DNA from: Planococcus citri | Taxonomy: Eukaryota; Arthropoda; Insecta; Hemiptera; Pseudococcidae | Assembly (NCBI RefSeq): GCF_950023065.1 | Contig: NC_088678.1 | Span: 37,500,580-37,564,579 of the forward strand | Direction: 5' to 3' | Length of the DNA stretch: 64,000 nt | Shown here: positions 45,700 to 58,619 of the stretch, piece after piece | Layout: each line of letters begins with the position of its first letter | Position numbering within the stretch: position 1 is the stretch's first letter | Program-made: the position numbers and the translations under genes | The notes under the pieces: model-generated | What the model saw: the letters and a program-made list of their open reading frames with translations, nothing else | Database searches by the model: none | What the model was told of the DNA's origin: nothing

Positions 45700-48600
45700 G
45701 CCGACTTTAGGATCGTTAAAAGCGAGTTGAAATTACAAAGGTACATATTACGAGTAGGTAGTATAAAGTGTTTACCATGTGGCTAGTATGTATGGTATAA
45801 AATTACACCCTACAGAGACGTGATATGTGCAAGGTAGGTACTCGAGATGAAATATAGTAGGCATACAGGTATCTGCACAGCATAAGGGAAGGAAAAAATG
45901 CGTGTTCTTGCGGATTTTTTACTCCCTTTCTTAATATCTGGGTACTAGAGGCGAGAGAGCGAAGATGATTGGAAAAGCGTAGGTACCTACCTACTACCTA
46001 CAGTGTAAGTTTTCGAGTGCAACGTTGAAAAGTTTCTCCCTTAGAAAAGTTACGGCATGCAAATTACGTCAGTACACACGTTTATATTCAGAATAACTTG
46101 AATACGACCGAGAGAACGATGTGCATAGACATACATATTATACGTACATACTTACATACTCGAAAGAACGCACACATAAGTACATACATATACAGTATAG
46201 CTATAGTTGAGTGTGTGATGAATAGAAGCCCGCATCAAGGTACAGAGAGCATCGGATACGTACTTCTTGTACTTATGTATGTACCTACCTACCAACGTAC
46301 GTACGTAGATATAAAATCTCAAGCATTATGCGAAGAGATATTTCTTTCTTTTTTTTTCAACTTGGCCCAGAAAGATAAGATTTTTTGTAGAGAACACGTG
46401 TACGTATCTTTCGTATCTATGCAAAGGTATGAAAGGAGACTGTAAAATTTTCAAAGTCAAGGTTAATAACGGTTATTGAAGTCCTGCTTAGAGTAGAAGA
46501 GAAACCAGGGTACATAGCTTAATCACCAGCACTCTTTTTTTTGCAACGCGATAAAATTACATTCAGCTTGGGTTACAGCTTTTTTTTCAATACGTGTTCA
46601 GGTGCTTGTATTTTTGTTAAAGGCCAATTTCTCATCGTAAATGTAGTACTTAGTACGTACCTTTTAATGGATGTTTCCATTGTCGAGGCAAATTACCTAT
46701 GAAAATTGGATTAAGAGGGATGAAATGGCGGAAATTTAGTTGAACTAGAATAAGCACCTAAACGTTGTTGAAAATATCGCCTCGGTTTATTAGATTATGA
46801 ATTCCAGGCCCCTTCTCTTTCCCCTCGCTAATGGTTTTATCTCGTGTCGAGTTAAAATTTAATTCAAGATGTGTTTTCTTCCATCTTCGTTCCTCGTGTT
46901 GGGTAATTTTTTCAAATTCGCAGCGGAGGAGACGGAGATAGGGATGATATTAAATTCCTAATTGCTATACCAAACTGTACGAAATATTTTTCATAATCTC
47001 ATTCCATGTACAGTGTGTTGAGCAAGATTTGTTTTCAAATTCGATATTCCGCTAACTCTGTTTATATTTAGTTTGGAAATCTGCGTAAAACGATTCGTTC
47101 GCCGCGCCGATGAGAATTGATAAATACCTGCGGCTAATTTACATCGAGTTTCGTTCGGAAAGGGTTCGCGGTAGAGGTATCTTCGAGCAGTACCAAGATT
47201 TAATTAAGACTGCTTAAGATAATAGAGAGATAGAGAGAGGCCTGCGTATTCTGAATTTTTTTCTCGTCATAATTTTATCGTATTAATTATGTATTAGGTA
47301 ATACGTCGCATAGTGCATGGTGTAGCAGCGCGAGAAGACAAGACGACGAGCAGATTTTGTTATTATTGTGTGTACGGGGGAGAGAATGTAAGAGTTAGTT
47401 AAACTTTATGGGGCTAATTTTCGTAGCAGACGAAAGTTTGGCAAACACTTTACGAACCCGTGAATAGTAAATAAGCGTGAATTGCAAACAAATTTTGAAT
47501 AATCCTTCATTCGTCTTTGAAAGTTTATTTTGTCCGTTGATTTAGTGCAGAAGTAGTGTGTATACTACCGACGAAAGTATCGGAGGTGTATGCTAAAATA
47601 CGAGTACGAAACAGAGCAGGAAGATGGGAGTAGAGATACTAAATCGAATAGCTATACATAAGGCTTAAGAGAGTACTTTCTTCTTCTTTTCAAAGCAAAC
47701 ATACGAACGATGAAAGCTTTATGGAAAATTGATTTTCGTACTCTTAATTATTTTTTCCAGTCGTTTAGAGTCGTGTTTTTAACGCGGTGTAGTTTGAGTT
47801 TTATTACGGCAGCGTTTTCCTGCGTATTAAAAGTCTATTGGCAGTAGCAGATGTACCGTGTGTTTCGAAAAGATTCGTGTAGGTTGTACATAATATTTTG
47901 GAATTTTAGTTGATGAAGAGACAAATAGGTAATGGAAAAATTAATATGAATAATCTGCTCATGTTGGTGAAAGTATAATTATTGGAAAGAATTGAGCTAA
48001 TGATGGTTGCTTTTTAAAAAATCTGAGTAAAGGAATGCTGAAAGTATTGAAATTGCTAGCGAAACTCCAGAAAATCGACTTTTATGCTAGCTGCTGTGTC
48101 AATTGGGTATGATTTTTTTGGTGAAAAATTTCACCAAAGCAGGAGTGACGTACACAAGGTGCTGATATTCTAGGAAGGAACGTATTCTGATTCTTTGAAT
48201 ATGAAAATATGCACGTACTGAATTTTTTCCAATATTTCAAATTTTCAAATTGCGGCCCCCAGATTAGGCATTCTGATTTAAGAAATTACCTTTCACGAAA
48301 AAGGTCAACTTTGAACAACGAAAATTTTCAAAGAACGATTCTGCATCTCCTTTCAACGCTCTTAAAAACTCAGTCACCTTAAATTAGTGAAACTCAAAAT
48401 GTCACTATACATACATAATTCCTTGATTTTTGTGAATTTTTTCAAAACCGAGAGGGAAGTCGAGCCGAAGAAATAAGAGTTTGAGTTTTTAAAAATTGGA
48501 CAAAATTTGAAATGTCTCATATATGTAGACTGCACTTGTATTTTTTTACAATTCATCAAAAACAAACTCAGAAAATTTTTAAAAAACCGGTTCAAATATA

Positions 48601-50283
48601 TTACTTGATAATTCCACCAAAAAAACCTTCTCTGTAGCTCAACCACATTTCAAATTTCTTTCATGATTTTCTTCGGCAGGTCGTCAATTTTTTTTTGCAA
48701 ACTAATATAGACACATTAAGAAAGGTTCAAGTTCCTCTTGAAGTGCTCGAATGTGCTTTTGGTCACAATTAAACGATCAATCTCTTTCGTGATTATCACA
48801 TAACGAGCATCTACGCACTCAAAATACGTACTTCAATTTAAGGCACAGTATTTGGCAAAGCAGCACTCATGTCATAAGAATCGAAAGAGTTGAAACGAAG
48901 AAAAAACAAACTGTGACCTTGGTCTTTTGAACGCGTTTTTTAGCGTTTATTTTCATTATTTATGTTATTTTTGTTCGCAGTTCTCTGTTCCTTCTCACTA
49001 TAAAAACAAAGGAATGCGCGATAGAAGAGAAACACTGCGCTGGAAATAAGTGAAGGAGGACATACTCTTTATAGAATGATAACGGAAACAAAAGGAATTC
49101 GTACAGCATGAAGAAAAATAGTGTATAGTACAGAGAAACCGAACCAAATATGTAGAACGCGAAAATTTCTCTAAAAAAATATCATATTCGCGTAGCACTA
49201 CAAAAGGTGGATGGTGATGGTGGATAGAAAGAGGGGTAGAATGTCGGCAGAGTGGCGGCGTTGGCGGCAAAAAGAACAACTTCAATTATTCAAAAAGAAA
49301 GTTTTTTATTCCCGCTGGCGAAAAAAGTGTCTTGTTATGTACTTTCATCTTTTTTGCTGCTTGCGTGCTGCCTTCTCTCTATGTCAAATGTCAAACGTTG
49401 AATACTTATATTCTATACGATTCGAGCTGTTTCTTTCTCACTTTTTTTCGATATAAAAAAATATCTAGAAAAAGGAACGACGAAGGAGAGAAAGAAAGAG
49501 TACGTTGAGAAAAACTTCAACCTTAAGCAAATTCTATTAAACTTTTCCAATACGCTCGTATTTAGTTTTCTAAAGAGCAGTAAAAATTTGATTTAAGAAC
49601 GTCATTCTCCAGTTCGAAAAGTATTTCAGCAAATTAAATTTGTAAAAAAGTTTTCCTCTATGATCTTACAAATGACAAATGTAATTAAAATTTTCCTTCG
49701 AGAGAGAGAGAGAGAGAAAGAGAAAACATGAAGGGAAATAGAAAAAAAAACCTCTAACGAATTGGCTCGTTGAAATTAAAGACGAATTGATATGAGGTCT
49801 CCTTTTTTACTACATAGTTTTCTAAAAAGAGAAATGATGCGGAACGATGCATAATTTCATTACGGTAAAGTGGTATGGTCTTGGTTAGAGGAGAGGATGG
49901 CAATCAGACATTACTCGATAGTTTCAAACACTGTAATTTTACAGCAGGTTGAAAAATTTGGAAAGAGTCGACCACCAAGATTTTCTGGAAAAGGTCAAGA
50001 GAGTATGTAGAAACTTTTGGCAGAGTTGCTGGACAACACTCAAAAACAGGAAAAAGAAACGAGTTTTACAAGGTATCCACTCCTTTCTGGAAATGATTTT
50101 CCTTGACTTTTCCAGATTTTCCAGACCAATTTCTCCAATTTTCCAGATTCTTGAAAAATGAATTACACACGTGATCAGGTGGGCGAGGGGGGGGGGGTGT
50201 CAAATTTTTTCGAACATCATGAGCTTCAAATACCGTTAATGGGCTGTTTTTACGTCCTTCCGCGGTCTTTCTGTCTTTCCATC
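45700..50283. other. long non-coding stretch
   Basis: The stretch 46000-47900 is less repetitive and CpG-bearing, with TACGTAC and ACATAC simple repeats at 46130-46310. GA repeats lie near 49701-49718, and a G run near 50189-50199. The remainder is AT-rich. No gene is supported on either strand. Confidence 0.4.
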
Positions 50284-50666
50284 TGAAGAGTGATATTCCA
50301 AAACTCGCTTTGTCCATTTTTATCAAAGTTGGGTTATCAGTGGTACCTGGTAGATGAAGTATTAACTCACATTCCTACATCATCAACCTACAAAAATGAG
50401 GTGTTAAACTCACCAAAACAGCCAATTCACTAAAAATTAAAAAAAAATAATGTTCCAAAACGCGCTTTGTCCATTTTTATTGAAATTTTTTTCAGCAGTA
50501 TTTAGTGGATGAAGTGTATACCTACACTCCTACATCATAAATCCACCCAAATAAAGTGCTTAACTCCCCTGAAAAGCCAATTTACTCGTTTAAAGGGAAA
50601 CTGTTTTTCCTCTTTCCTGAAAAGTTGTGAAAATGGACAAAGCGAGTTTTGGAATATCACTCTTCA
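50284..50666. mobile_element. fold-back element with perfect 37-bp inverted repeats and internal duplication
   Basis: The left end TGAAGAGTGATATTCCAAAA continues to 50320. The right end at 50630-50666 is its exact reverse complement over 37 bases. An internal direct copy starts at 50455 (CCAAAACGCGCTTTGTCC), about 157 bp after the first. It is followed by matching text for 'cctacatcat' and 'aaagccaatt'. There is no coding frame. Perfect arms suggest recent movement or conversion. Confidence 0.75.
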
Positions 50667-50839
50667 TCTGTCCGTCTTGTCATCTTTTCGTCTTTTTGAT
50701 GTGAAATGGCCCAAGTGAAGCAAAGGCGAAAGCTCTGGAAAATTTACAATTCCAAAAAAAGGACGACTTCATAAAGAAATATATTTTTTTAATGTCAACA
50801 TTACTCAAATTTAATCAATAGTTTTTTAAAATTCCAGGG

Positions 50840-51010
50840 CTCGTACATTTTTTTCCAAAAAAAGTGACTTTAGTAACCTAAAACGCTCAAAAAAGTAACC
50901 AAAAAAGTGACAAATAACTCATAAGTTGATAAAACGCAAAACTTCAAACAATTTTTGCAAAAAACAAGACTTTCTGGGAATTTGGCAATTTATGACAAAA
51001 CTGATCAGTG
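50840..51010. repeat. short copy of the 'gtaaccaaaaaagtgac' repeat family
   Basis: AAAAAAGTAACCAAAAAAGT and CAAGACTTTCTGGGAATTTG are variants of the family in blocks 28300-28990 and 62600-63640. Confidence 0.4.
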
Positions 51011-51418
51011 AAAAAATTGTCTGAGCAAAGCGAAGGTGAATTTTTTCATTATAAGAAATGGAAAAATCTGTTTGAAGTAACCTTTCACAAAATTCCCTGA
51101 CTGTTGAGTAAAAAATGCTGTAAATTTCCAAAATTCTTTGACTTTTCCAGGTTTTCCGGATTTTCCATGCTTGTGGACATCCTGTTTTAACTGAAATTTT
51201 TTTAAATGTTTGAATTTGAAGGGTAAAGGAGGCGGTAAAAATTTTTCAGTTCAAAATTAATCCATTAATTTTTCAAAGAGAAGTTCAAAAAATGAGAAAA
51301 ATTAATAAGAATCTGGAAAAAAGAGAAAATAGTACCTAATTGAAAAGTTTTAAAGTTTGACTGAAAAAAGTAGGAACTTTATGTACTTAATTGTACCAAA
51401 AGAGTAAGACTTTATTTG

Positions 51419-52035
51419 CACAAAATTTCATAAGATGGAGTTGGAAAGCTGAAAAAATAAGTCGCAGGAAGCTCCGAAACGACTTGAAATTCACCTGTAG
51501 TCGACTTCGTAGCGTATTGAAATTAGTTTGCAGGATAAATTTCAGCTTTCCAACTCCATCTTTTAAAATTTTGTAAGAATTTCAAGTTTCAAAAATTTTC
51601 TGGAGGCTCCAGAACTGTTCAAAACGATTTGAAACAGTTTCCAATCGATTTGGTAGGTCAAAAATACGGTATAATTATCTCTTTTAACTTTTTAGGGCAA
51701 TTTGGTAAAATTTTCATTTTTTCACTTATTTTTGACCTAAATTTGATTTTCAAAAATTCACCAAAAATCTAAAAAGGCACTTGAGCACTTTTCCCGTTCT
51801 TTCGATCTACCTTTGTACGGCTTAAAAAATTTCGTGCGAGTCCTATGTTGGAATACAAAATCTGTGATTTCGGCTGACACCTGTCAATCAAAATGATCAC
51901 CATTTTGTAAGTAGGATCACTTTTTTTTTGTGGACAAGGACTATAGATATGTTCCTTAGGACTCCCCCTTTAAGAAAAAAGTTGTCCCGGATGATCTGCA
52001 GGGGGTGCAGTAGATCCTTATACGAGCCCCCCGAC
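51419..52035. repeat. fold-back family copy, mostly one arm, ending GCCCCCCGAC|TA
   Basis: From CACAAAATTTCATAAGATGG through GGCTCCAGAACTGTTC, CAATCGATTTGG and GTCCTATGTTGGAA to the terminus CCCCCCGAC at 52035, the text follows the right arm of the element at 58.6-60.1 kb. TA follows the end. Only a remnant of the other arm is present, so the copy is truncated. Confidence 0.7.
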
Positions 52036-55000
52036 TAAGAAGAAATCAGAATTTTTAGGAGGAATTTTTTTCAAATGCTTCATAGGGCGAGGTCGATTGG
52101 GTCAAGATTAATTCGAGTCAATATTTTTTCAAGTCGAAATTTTTGTATTTTCGAACAGAACTATAAAATATGGAAAAATCATCATTCAGGCAGAAGAATA
52201 GAATAAAAAGCAGGTAAAATAAATAAGATTTATAGCAGGATTTGTTTGCAATTTTGGTTTTTAAAAAAAAATTTGTATTTTTAATAGGAAAATTTTCCGA
52301 AATATTTCAATTTTATTTTTTTATGGGGCTCCGGGGGATCAAAATTTATTCAAATAAATATTTTTCAGGTGAAAAAGTCCAATATTTTGAAAAAGAAAAT
52401 TATGCTCCAAACTTTTGAGCCAAATTTCAACTGAATCGGAGTTGAAGGTTTGTAAAATTTCCCTTGTCAGGTATTCTGGTTTTCTGCCTAGGATGAAAGT
52501 ACATATAGGACATTCAAAAGTCATCCAATCTCATCTCACCAATTTTATGCTTTTTTGGTCGAATTCGCTCGACTTTTTAATCTCAAATTCACACTTTTCA
52601 TAGCTTTATCTTCGAACAAAAAAATATGTACAAATCAAGAGTACTTTTCTCTAGCAAACGACAACTTCGTTGAAGAAGGGTTTTTCAGCAGCGTTGATAC
52701 ACTATGGGGGCGAATCTAACCAAAGGCTGGAAATAAGACACTCGTATACAAACCCCGTACAAAAATGAAACATTATTTATACCCTGCTCTACTTTCTCGA
52801 CTCACGCCGGTATATAGTAATATAAAACGAACGGAATGAAAAAATATACTACCTACCAATTTGTTGTTTCATTCTTTCTGCTGTACGTATATGCCTCTCT
52901 GTCGATCTCACATTCTGAACTGCGTGGCCTCGGATACGTGTTAGTACACTTTCAATAATAATGATTACCTATCTTTTCTGTTCATCGGTATTACCGTTGC
53001 AGGTCGGCGGGCATTCTCGCGCCTTCGCTCAAACATCCAATCTTCAGGTCGTACCTTTTTTTCGTAGTTTTCGGCAACTATGATATGTGCACGTCCTAAT
53101 ACATACAAGCCCCAAACTAAATGAGGGAGAACCCATAAAAAAGAGTAACATTTATGGTATCAGTTACTATACGCGTACGGGTAGGAGAGAAGAAAAAAAC
53201 GATTGCTCTGTTGTTTCACAGCGAAAAAAGAGAGAAGAAAATCAATAACGCGCAAAGTCTACGTGATTAGGATAGATATTGGTTTGTATCAAGTTTTTGT
53301 TTTGTTATTTCTTTCTTCCTCTTACTCCCGATACCCTCCTTCTCGCCATTCTTTATTTTCCAAATATAAAACTACGATTTTCTTATTTAACACCAAAAAC
53401 GCGCGCTATACGTTACCTTGTTACTGCTCCTTCCCCCCTCCTCCAGCTCCGGCCCCTGATACCAAACATCCTTCTGCCTGGATCTCCTCTCTTATGCCTG
53501 CCTCATCGTTCGCGGTGTTATTCTTCTTTGTCGCCATCTTCTTCACTATGCAGTATACACGACTAGCACACCGCGAACACAAAATGAAATTATATTTCAT
53601 CGAATTTTCATTCTCTTTTTGGGTTTTGTTTCTCACTCACTCGATTCGCTCTCTCTCGTTCCATCTCGCTTGTTATATAGTCTGTTTCCTTTACAGCAAC
53701 CCCTCTGGCCACCGTACACCGCCCGCGCCACGTCGACCTTTTCCCAAAATTTACCGTAAGACAGTTATTAGTTTTGTAACAGTCTGCCAATAGGATTCGA
53801 TTTTCCAAATGTACCAGTGAAATTCTCGATTTGCTGTTTCGCTACCGTTCTCTTTTTCCAGCTTTCCCCCCTACCCTGCTTCTTTTTCTTTATTCGTATT
53901 GCATGCCGTATTTTTCTTTATCCGTTGTATAATCCTATAGTATATCTCTAATATTAGAAAAACAAAATACCGCATTCTTTTTGGCGCTGCGATTAGATAT
54001 TCTGACTTGTGTTGTAACGTCGTCGCATCGATTAAAATACATTATACGTACTACTCAGACTACTCGTACGTATGACACGATGTCGTATATACTTGAATGG
54101 AATTTCGTTGAAAATGCTTGTAAAATTTTATTGAATAATGTCTGGCGCAATTCTACATTTTGATATCTAGCTGATAATAAAAATCAAAGTTTTCCATTGG
54201 AAAAGTCTTACGGTTCATACTTTCAAAGAAACATTCAGCAAAAGGAGAAAACGAATTCCAATCTTCATTCATCTACTTATTTTGAAAAAAACTCTGGAGT
54301 ATCCATATTTCAATTATCCAAATTTCAAAATGATATCCCTTCAAAAGTACACTTGAATTGACTTTAAATGTGACTCATAACTGAGCATTTTTGAAATAAG
54401 GGGATTCGATGGGAGGTGGAAGAGGAGTAATAATCAAAATTCCAGAAAAAATTTGGGAAAATTTTCGCTCATCTTCTCAGATTTTTCTGAGATGTGGGTA
54501 TAAAATCAAAGTAGATAAATTATTACATAAAATGTTCAATGTGCATACATGCAAAGCACCTGAGAAGGCGAAACATTTTTTGGTCTGTACCTACACTGAA
54601 AAAAGTTGTAAAGTAGTCATGAAAAAACTAGAAAAAAGTTGTAGGTACCTTAAACTCAAAATCGCCAGAAAGAATACTAAAAAAAAAATGGATATTATTT
54701 GAACTTGGTGACCTCAACACAAGCATATTCATATAATTTTTCGAACTATTTCTTAAAATTGGCGGGGAGAGACGCTAGAGGATCATTGAAGGACTCTATC
54801 TACAAATATGAAGGAATGAAATCAAACTCAGCACCTTCTAAAACCAAACACATGACACGTCACAATATCATTTAAATGTTTTGGATTTCTGGACCATAAG
54901 GATAACGTGGGGAGGAGGTGTCCAAACTGGACTGGAACAAATACATCTGTGCTATCAACAAAATTCTACTTTTTTATAAAACCACAGTGATTCCCAAATT

Positions 55001-56185
55001 TGAAAAACAAAAAAACAAAAACCGAGCCTTGATTCAGATTTAAATTTAAATATGAACATTTTTTCGGATAGTTCGGAATCCCACCCACTCTCTCACTTTG
55101 AAGGAACTCATTTGCGAGCTATATTTTAATTCTAATTTTTCGATAATGGTCTCATATACTTCAAACACCTGCATTACTGACAGCTTGATTTTCTTTTTAG
55201 TTCAAAAAAAATACTGTCGAGAGCTTCTCAAATTTGGAAAAAATTATAAATGTGTAAGAAAAAACATTGATTCAACATTGTTCAATTTTCGCGACATAAG
55301 TTATGTCGATCTCCCTGCACACTGTACAGAGTACCCCCTCCTCTCTAGTCGAAAAAACGAAATAAAAGAGAAATTTGCGGGGCCCAATCAAGAAAATTAA
55401 ACAAAAAAAATCGGAAGCCATTCGTTTCATTTTCAATTTTGGCTTCAAAATTCCTAAACAATCCATTTCTTAGATGTTGGTCATCCCATACATTGTCACA
55501 AGATTGAGAAAACATAAAAATATAGGTTGAAAGGAATTTTTTTTAAATTGCCCTTATCTGTGTCAGAATTTTTTTTGAAAAAATCGCCACTTTTTCACTA
55601 CTTTTTTCAACCAAATCTTCAAAAAGTTCTCCACTCGACCCCCCCCCCCCTCTCCTCTCCACCACACACAAAAAATTAATAAAATCAAATTTTTCTTGGG
55701 AAAATTTTCAAAAAAAATTAAAGTTGAAAGAAAATTTGCTGGTTAAACTGATGACGTCACATATTCCAACACTGTTGCCAATTTCACCAAAAATCAACTT
55801 TTTTTCAATTATTTGAAGCTTATTTTGATGCGCGTTTGGATTTTTTTGATTTTTTCACCGCCTTTTTGACAAAATTCACTACTTTTTCACTACTTTCACT
55901 ACCCATTTTTAAAATCACTACTTTTTTACTAATTTCACTACCTGTTGGATACACTGTTTTAGTAATCCCATTTACAAGATTTTATCCTCCAAGGCTCCAA
56001 ACAATACAGCTCTAAGAACTTCAAAAGAAAGCCTAATAGTTGAAAAAATAAAAATATAGTTAAAGAAATAATAAAAGTGGTTGAATACTTTTTTTAAACG
56101 TTTTGTTGCAAAAAAATACAATGTTCAAGGGGAAAAACTACTCATATAGGTACTTTATTAGAAAAAGATTATTTTGAGTTTTTTC
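52036..56185. other. long non-coding stretch
   Basis: The stretch 53000-54200 is less repetitive. It holds the longest frame of the window, 53203-53793, which starts at TTG, is Ser/Phe/Pro-rich and has no motif, so it is not called. The stretch 55560-55960 repeats TTCACTACTTTTT in degenerate form, and a C run lies near 55639-55648. No gene is supported. Confidence 0.4.
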
Positions 56186-56189
56186 AATA

Positions 56190-56429
56190 CCCTTTAATGC
56201 ATGAGCTTTGACCTTTTTTTTGAACAAAATTTTGGCAGGAAATGTTGTGAATTTGTAAATTTTTATGCAAATTGATGTTTTTTATGAAATAAATATGAAA
56301 AATTGATCTAAAAATGAGAAAATGTGTATAAAGAACATTTTGTGACCAATTGGTCCATTATGGGTCCATCGATGACCATTTTTGAGCTGTGGTCAGTTGG
56401 TCACAAGTGACCACCTATGCATTAAAGGG
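56190..56429. mobile_element. piggyBac-like MITE, 240 bp
   Basis: It begins CCCTTTAATGCAT and ends ATGCATTAAAGGG, an inverted repeat of about 13 bases. CCC termini with TTAA target sites are the piggyBac pattern. The right flank is TTAA (56430-56433); the left is AATA (56186-56189), which would need to have mutated. No transposase is present. The interior contains repeated 'gaccatttttgagctg' and 'ggtcacaagtgacc' text. Confidence 0.6.
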
Positions 56430-56433
56430 TTAA

Positions 56434-57190
56434 AAAGAACATGATTTCAGTAATCGGGGTTGAAAAAGGAAAGGACGTAATCACAGGAGACCAGGGGAGG
56501 GGATTTCTTGAAAATGAGGTTATTCAGAGGAATTCCTCCAAGAATTTTTATTATTCACCTCTCAAAATTTTTTCAATTGTGTACGCTCCGTACAGAGAGA
56601 ATGCAAAATTCTTTCAAAGGAATTTCGAAGCAGAAATTGAAAAGTTTTGGAAAATTATTTTAAATTTTTGAATTTTTTCAATGTTGAACGGATTTTATTT
56701 GTAGAAGCAGACCATGTTGCTTGGGGACTGGGGAGATGGCTTTTTCTTGAAATGAAGGATATCTAAAATAATTCTGACATAGGCATACCTAAATTGAAGA
56801 TTAAAATTTTTTTTTCATTTTTCTCAACTTGAGGGAGCTTTCAACATTATTTAATTTTCAAAAGAAGGGCTACAATTTTCAGGATTTTTTTTCATAAAAA
56901 CCAACAACTTTAGGAAAAGGAAGCATGAAAAATTCCAAAGAAAATATTCACAAGTAGGTATACCTAAGTATATGTAATGAGAATGACCGTCCTAAAAGAG
57001 CTCGATGCCATTCTGAAAAAAATTTGGTCATGTAAGGAGAATTCCTCAACTACTTTTCTTTCCATCCGAAGTATGAAAATAAAACAGCAATTTTGATTGT
57101 ATCTATTGCTAGGAGTGAGATTTTTCCATTACCTAGGTATAAAATTACTCACCCATTTTCAAACAACGATTTTTGTATTAGAAAGATTCG
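56434..57190. other. AT-rich non-coding stretch
   Basis: I see nothing here except A/T-rich sequence and weak short frames. Confidence 0.45.
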
Positions 57191-57200
57191 TACTCACCTG
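57191..57200 (-). promoter_or_regulatory. candidate recursive splice site (ratchet point) 3
   Basis: On the minus strand ACTTTTGTTTGTTTCAG is followed directly by GTGAGTACG, with the junction between 57197 and 57198. An ACTAATC word, a good match to the branch-point consensus, lies about 30 bases upstream. It is the best of the three zero-exon junctions in the window. Confidence 0.6.
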
Positions 57201-58617
57201 AAACAAACAAAAGTATATTTATAGATTAGTTTCATTCTGTCTAAATTATACGTTATGTACCTATCAAATCAAAAAAAAAATCTGAAAAGAATCGCACCAA
57301 ATACCGCACTAACTAGTAAAATTAACATAAGCTGATTTCACAGATCGTGATTCGCGGTACCTATAATATTCGTTTCGAAACCCCCAAGGGGAAAACGTCG
57401 AAACAGGATTGGAAATCAGAGCACAAATTTACAACCCACAGTAAAAATCTAGCGACGACGAGAATCACAAACGAGGACACCGATTCCTCTGTCAATTCAA
57501 TTTATAATTAACCGACGAAATTACCCGCATACGTCGAATTCTTTCCACGATAGTATTTTCTACCTGTTCAATATTTTTCCTTGCTCGTTGGTTTTTCTTC
57601 CCCTGCGCCCTTCACATCCTCGTGAATCCTTTCAAAGAGAGAAAAATCCACCTCTAACGAGCTTGCACGTCGATTACTCGCTTTATAATTACCAAACCCA
57701 AATCGTCGAGGTCCCAAATGTCCCATATATCATCGAACACAAACAGGAAAAAAACTAGCACAACTCGACTCGACTCGACTCATTTAACGAGCTATTTTCT
57801 TCTTCAACAACTCTTCTTCGTCATAATATAAGTAAATATGTACATCGTATCCTCATAAACTTGGAGATTCTCTCGTCTCTATACAATTAACTATAAGTAC
57901 ACTCTAATTTGCCATTAAAATCCATTAGTCTGTTAAAATACCGAACAACGTAATAATAACCATAATGCCATAGATCGTAATGCAATTTGGACGCGATACG
58001 GCGGTGTTCCGCGTCGACCAAAAACCAAACTTGATTAAAACGTCGTAAACTTTGCCAGTTCTGTATACTCGAGCGAACTTAAGTCGATAAAAAAATATTA
58101 CAAGCTGGGCCGCTGTATCTGCGGCAAAATGTCGTGCTTTTTCGAAATTTTCTTTCGTAGTACGGCGCGCAACTAATTTCAAACTGTTTTTCTTTACTGG
58201 GACTAATTCGATAGCCACGCTTTTACCGAAACGGAAAAAGCCAGCTGTCACGTCAGAACGACTCACACTCTTTTTTTTCCTCTTCTCGCTGCGTCAAGCT
58301 CCCCTTTTTTTCTCATACCGTTCAACACGTGAGTTTAATTTTTAGACGAATCGTTTCCTCGAAAAAAGCCCATCTATTGAAGTAGATTCGGCTGGAAGAA
58401 TTGAGGAATATTTTTTGAAATGATTTTAGGGCTCAAGAGTACGTTTTTGAAACATGTTTGAAATGATGTAACAACTTCAACATTTTTCCATAGACATACA
58501 ATTTTAAAACAAAGAAAAAATGATTAAAAAAATAATGGAACATTTTCAATTATTGAAGAAAAAAATGTTTGATATCTGGCCCAAAATTCGAAAAAATTAT
58601 TCAAGATTCAGTCTACA
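57201..58617. other. non-coding, CpG-bearing stretch
   Basis: A CGACT microsatellite lies near 57764-57782. The minus-strand frame 57925-58266 (113 codons, begins GTG) shows no motif, so it is not called. It is the least repetitive part of this region and lies just upstream, in minus-strand terms, of ratchet point 3. Confidence 0.4.
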
Positions 58618-58619
58618 TA

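Noticed and set aside
53203..53793. Longest reading frame of the window, 196 codons on the plus strand
   Set aside because: It begins at TTG, is Ser/Phe/Pro/Leu-rich, has overlapping frames on both strands and no recognisable domain, so it looks like chance in CT-rich DNA.
57925..58266. 113-codon minus-strand frame
   Set aside because: Starts at GTG, no motif. Its position upstream of ratchet point 3 is interesting but not evidence of coding.
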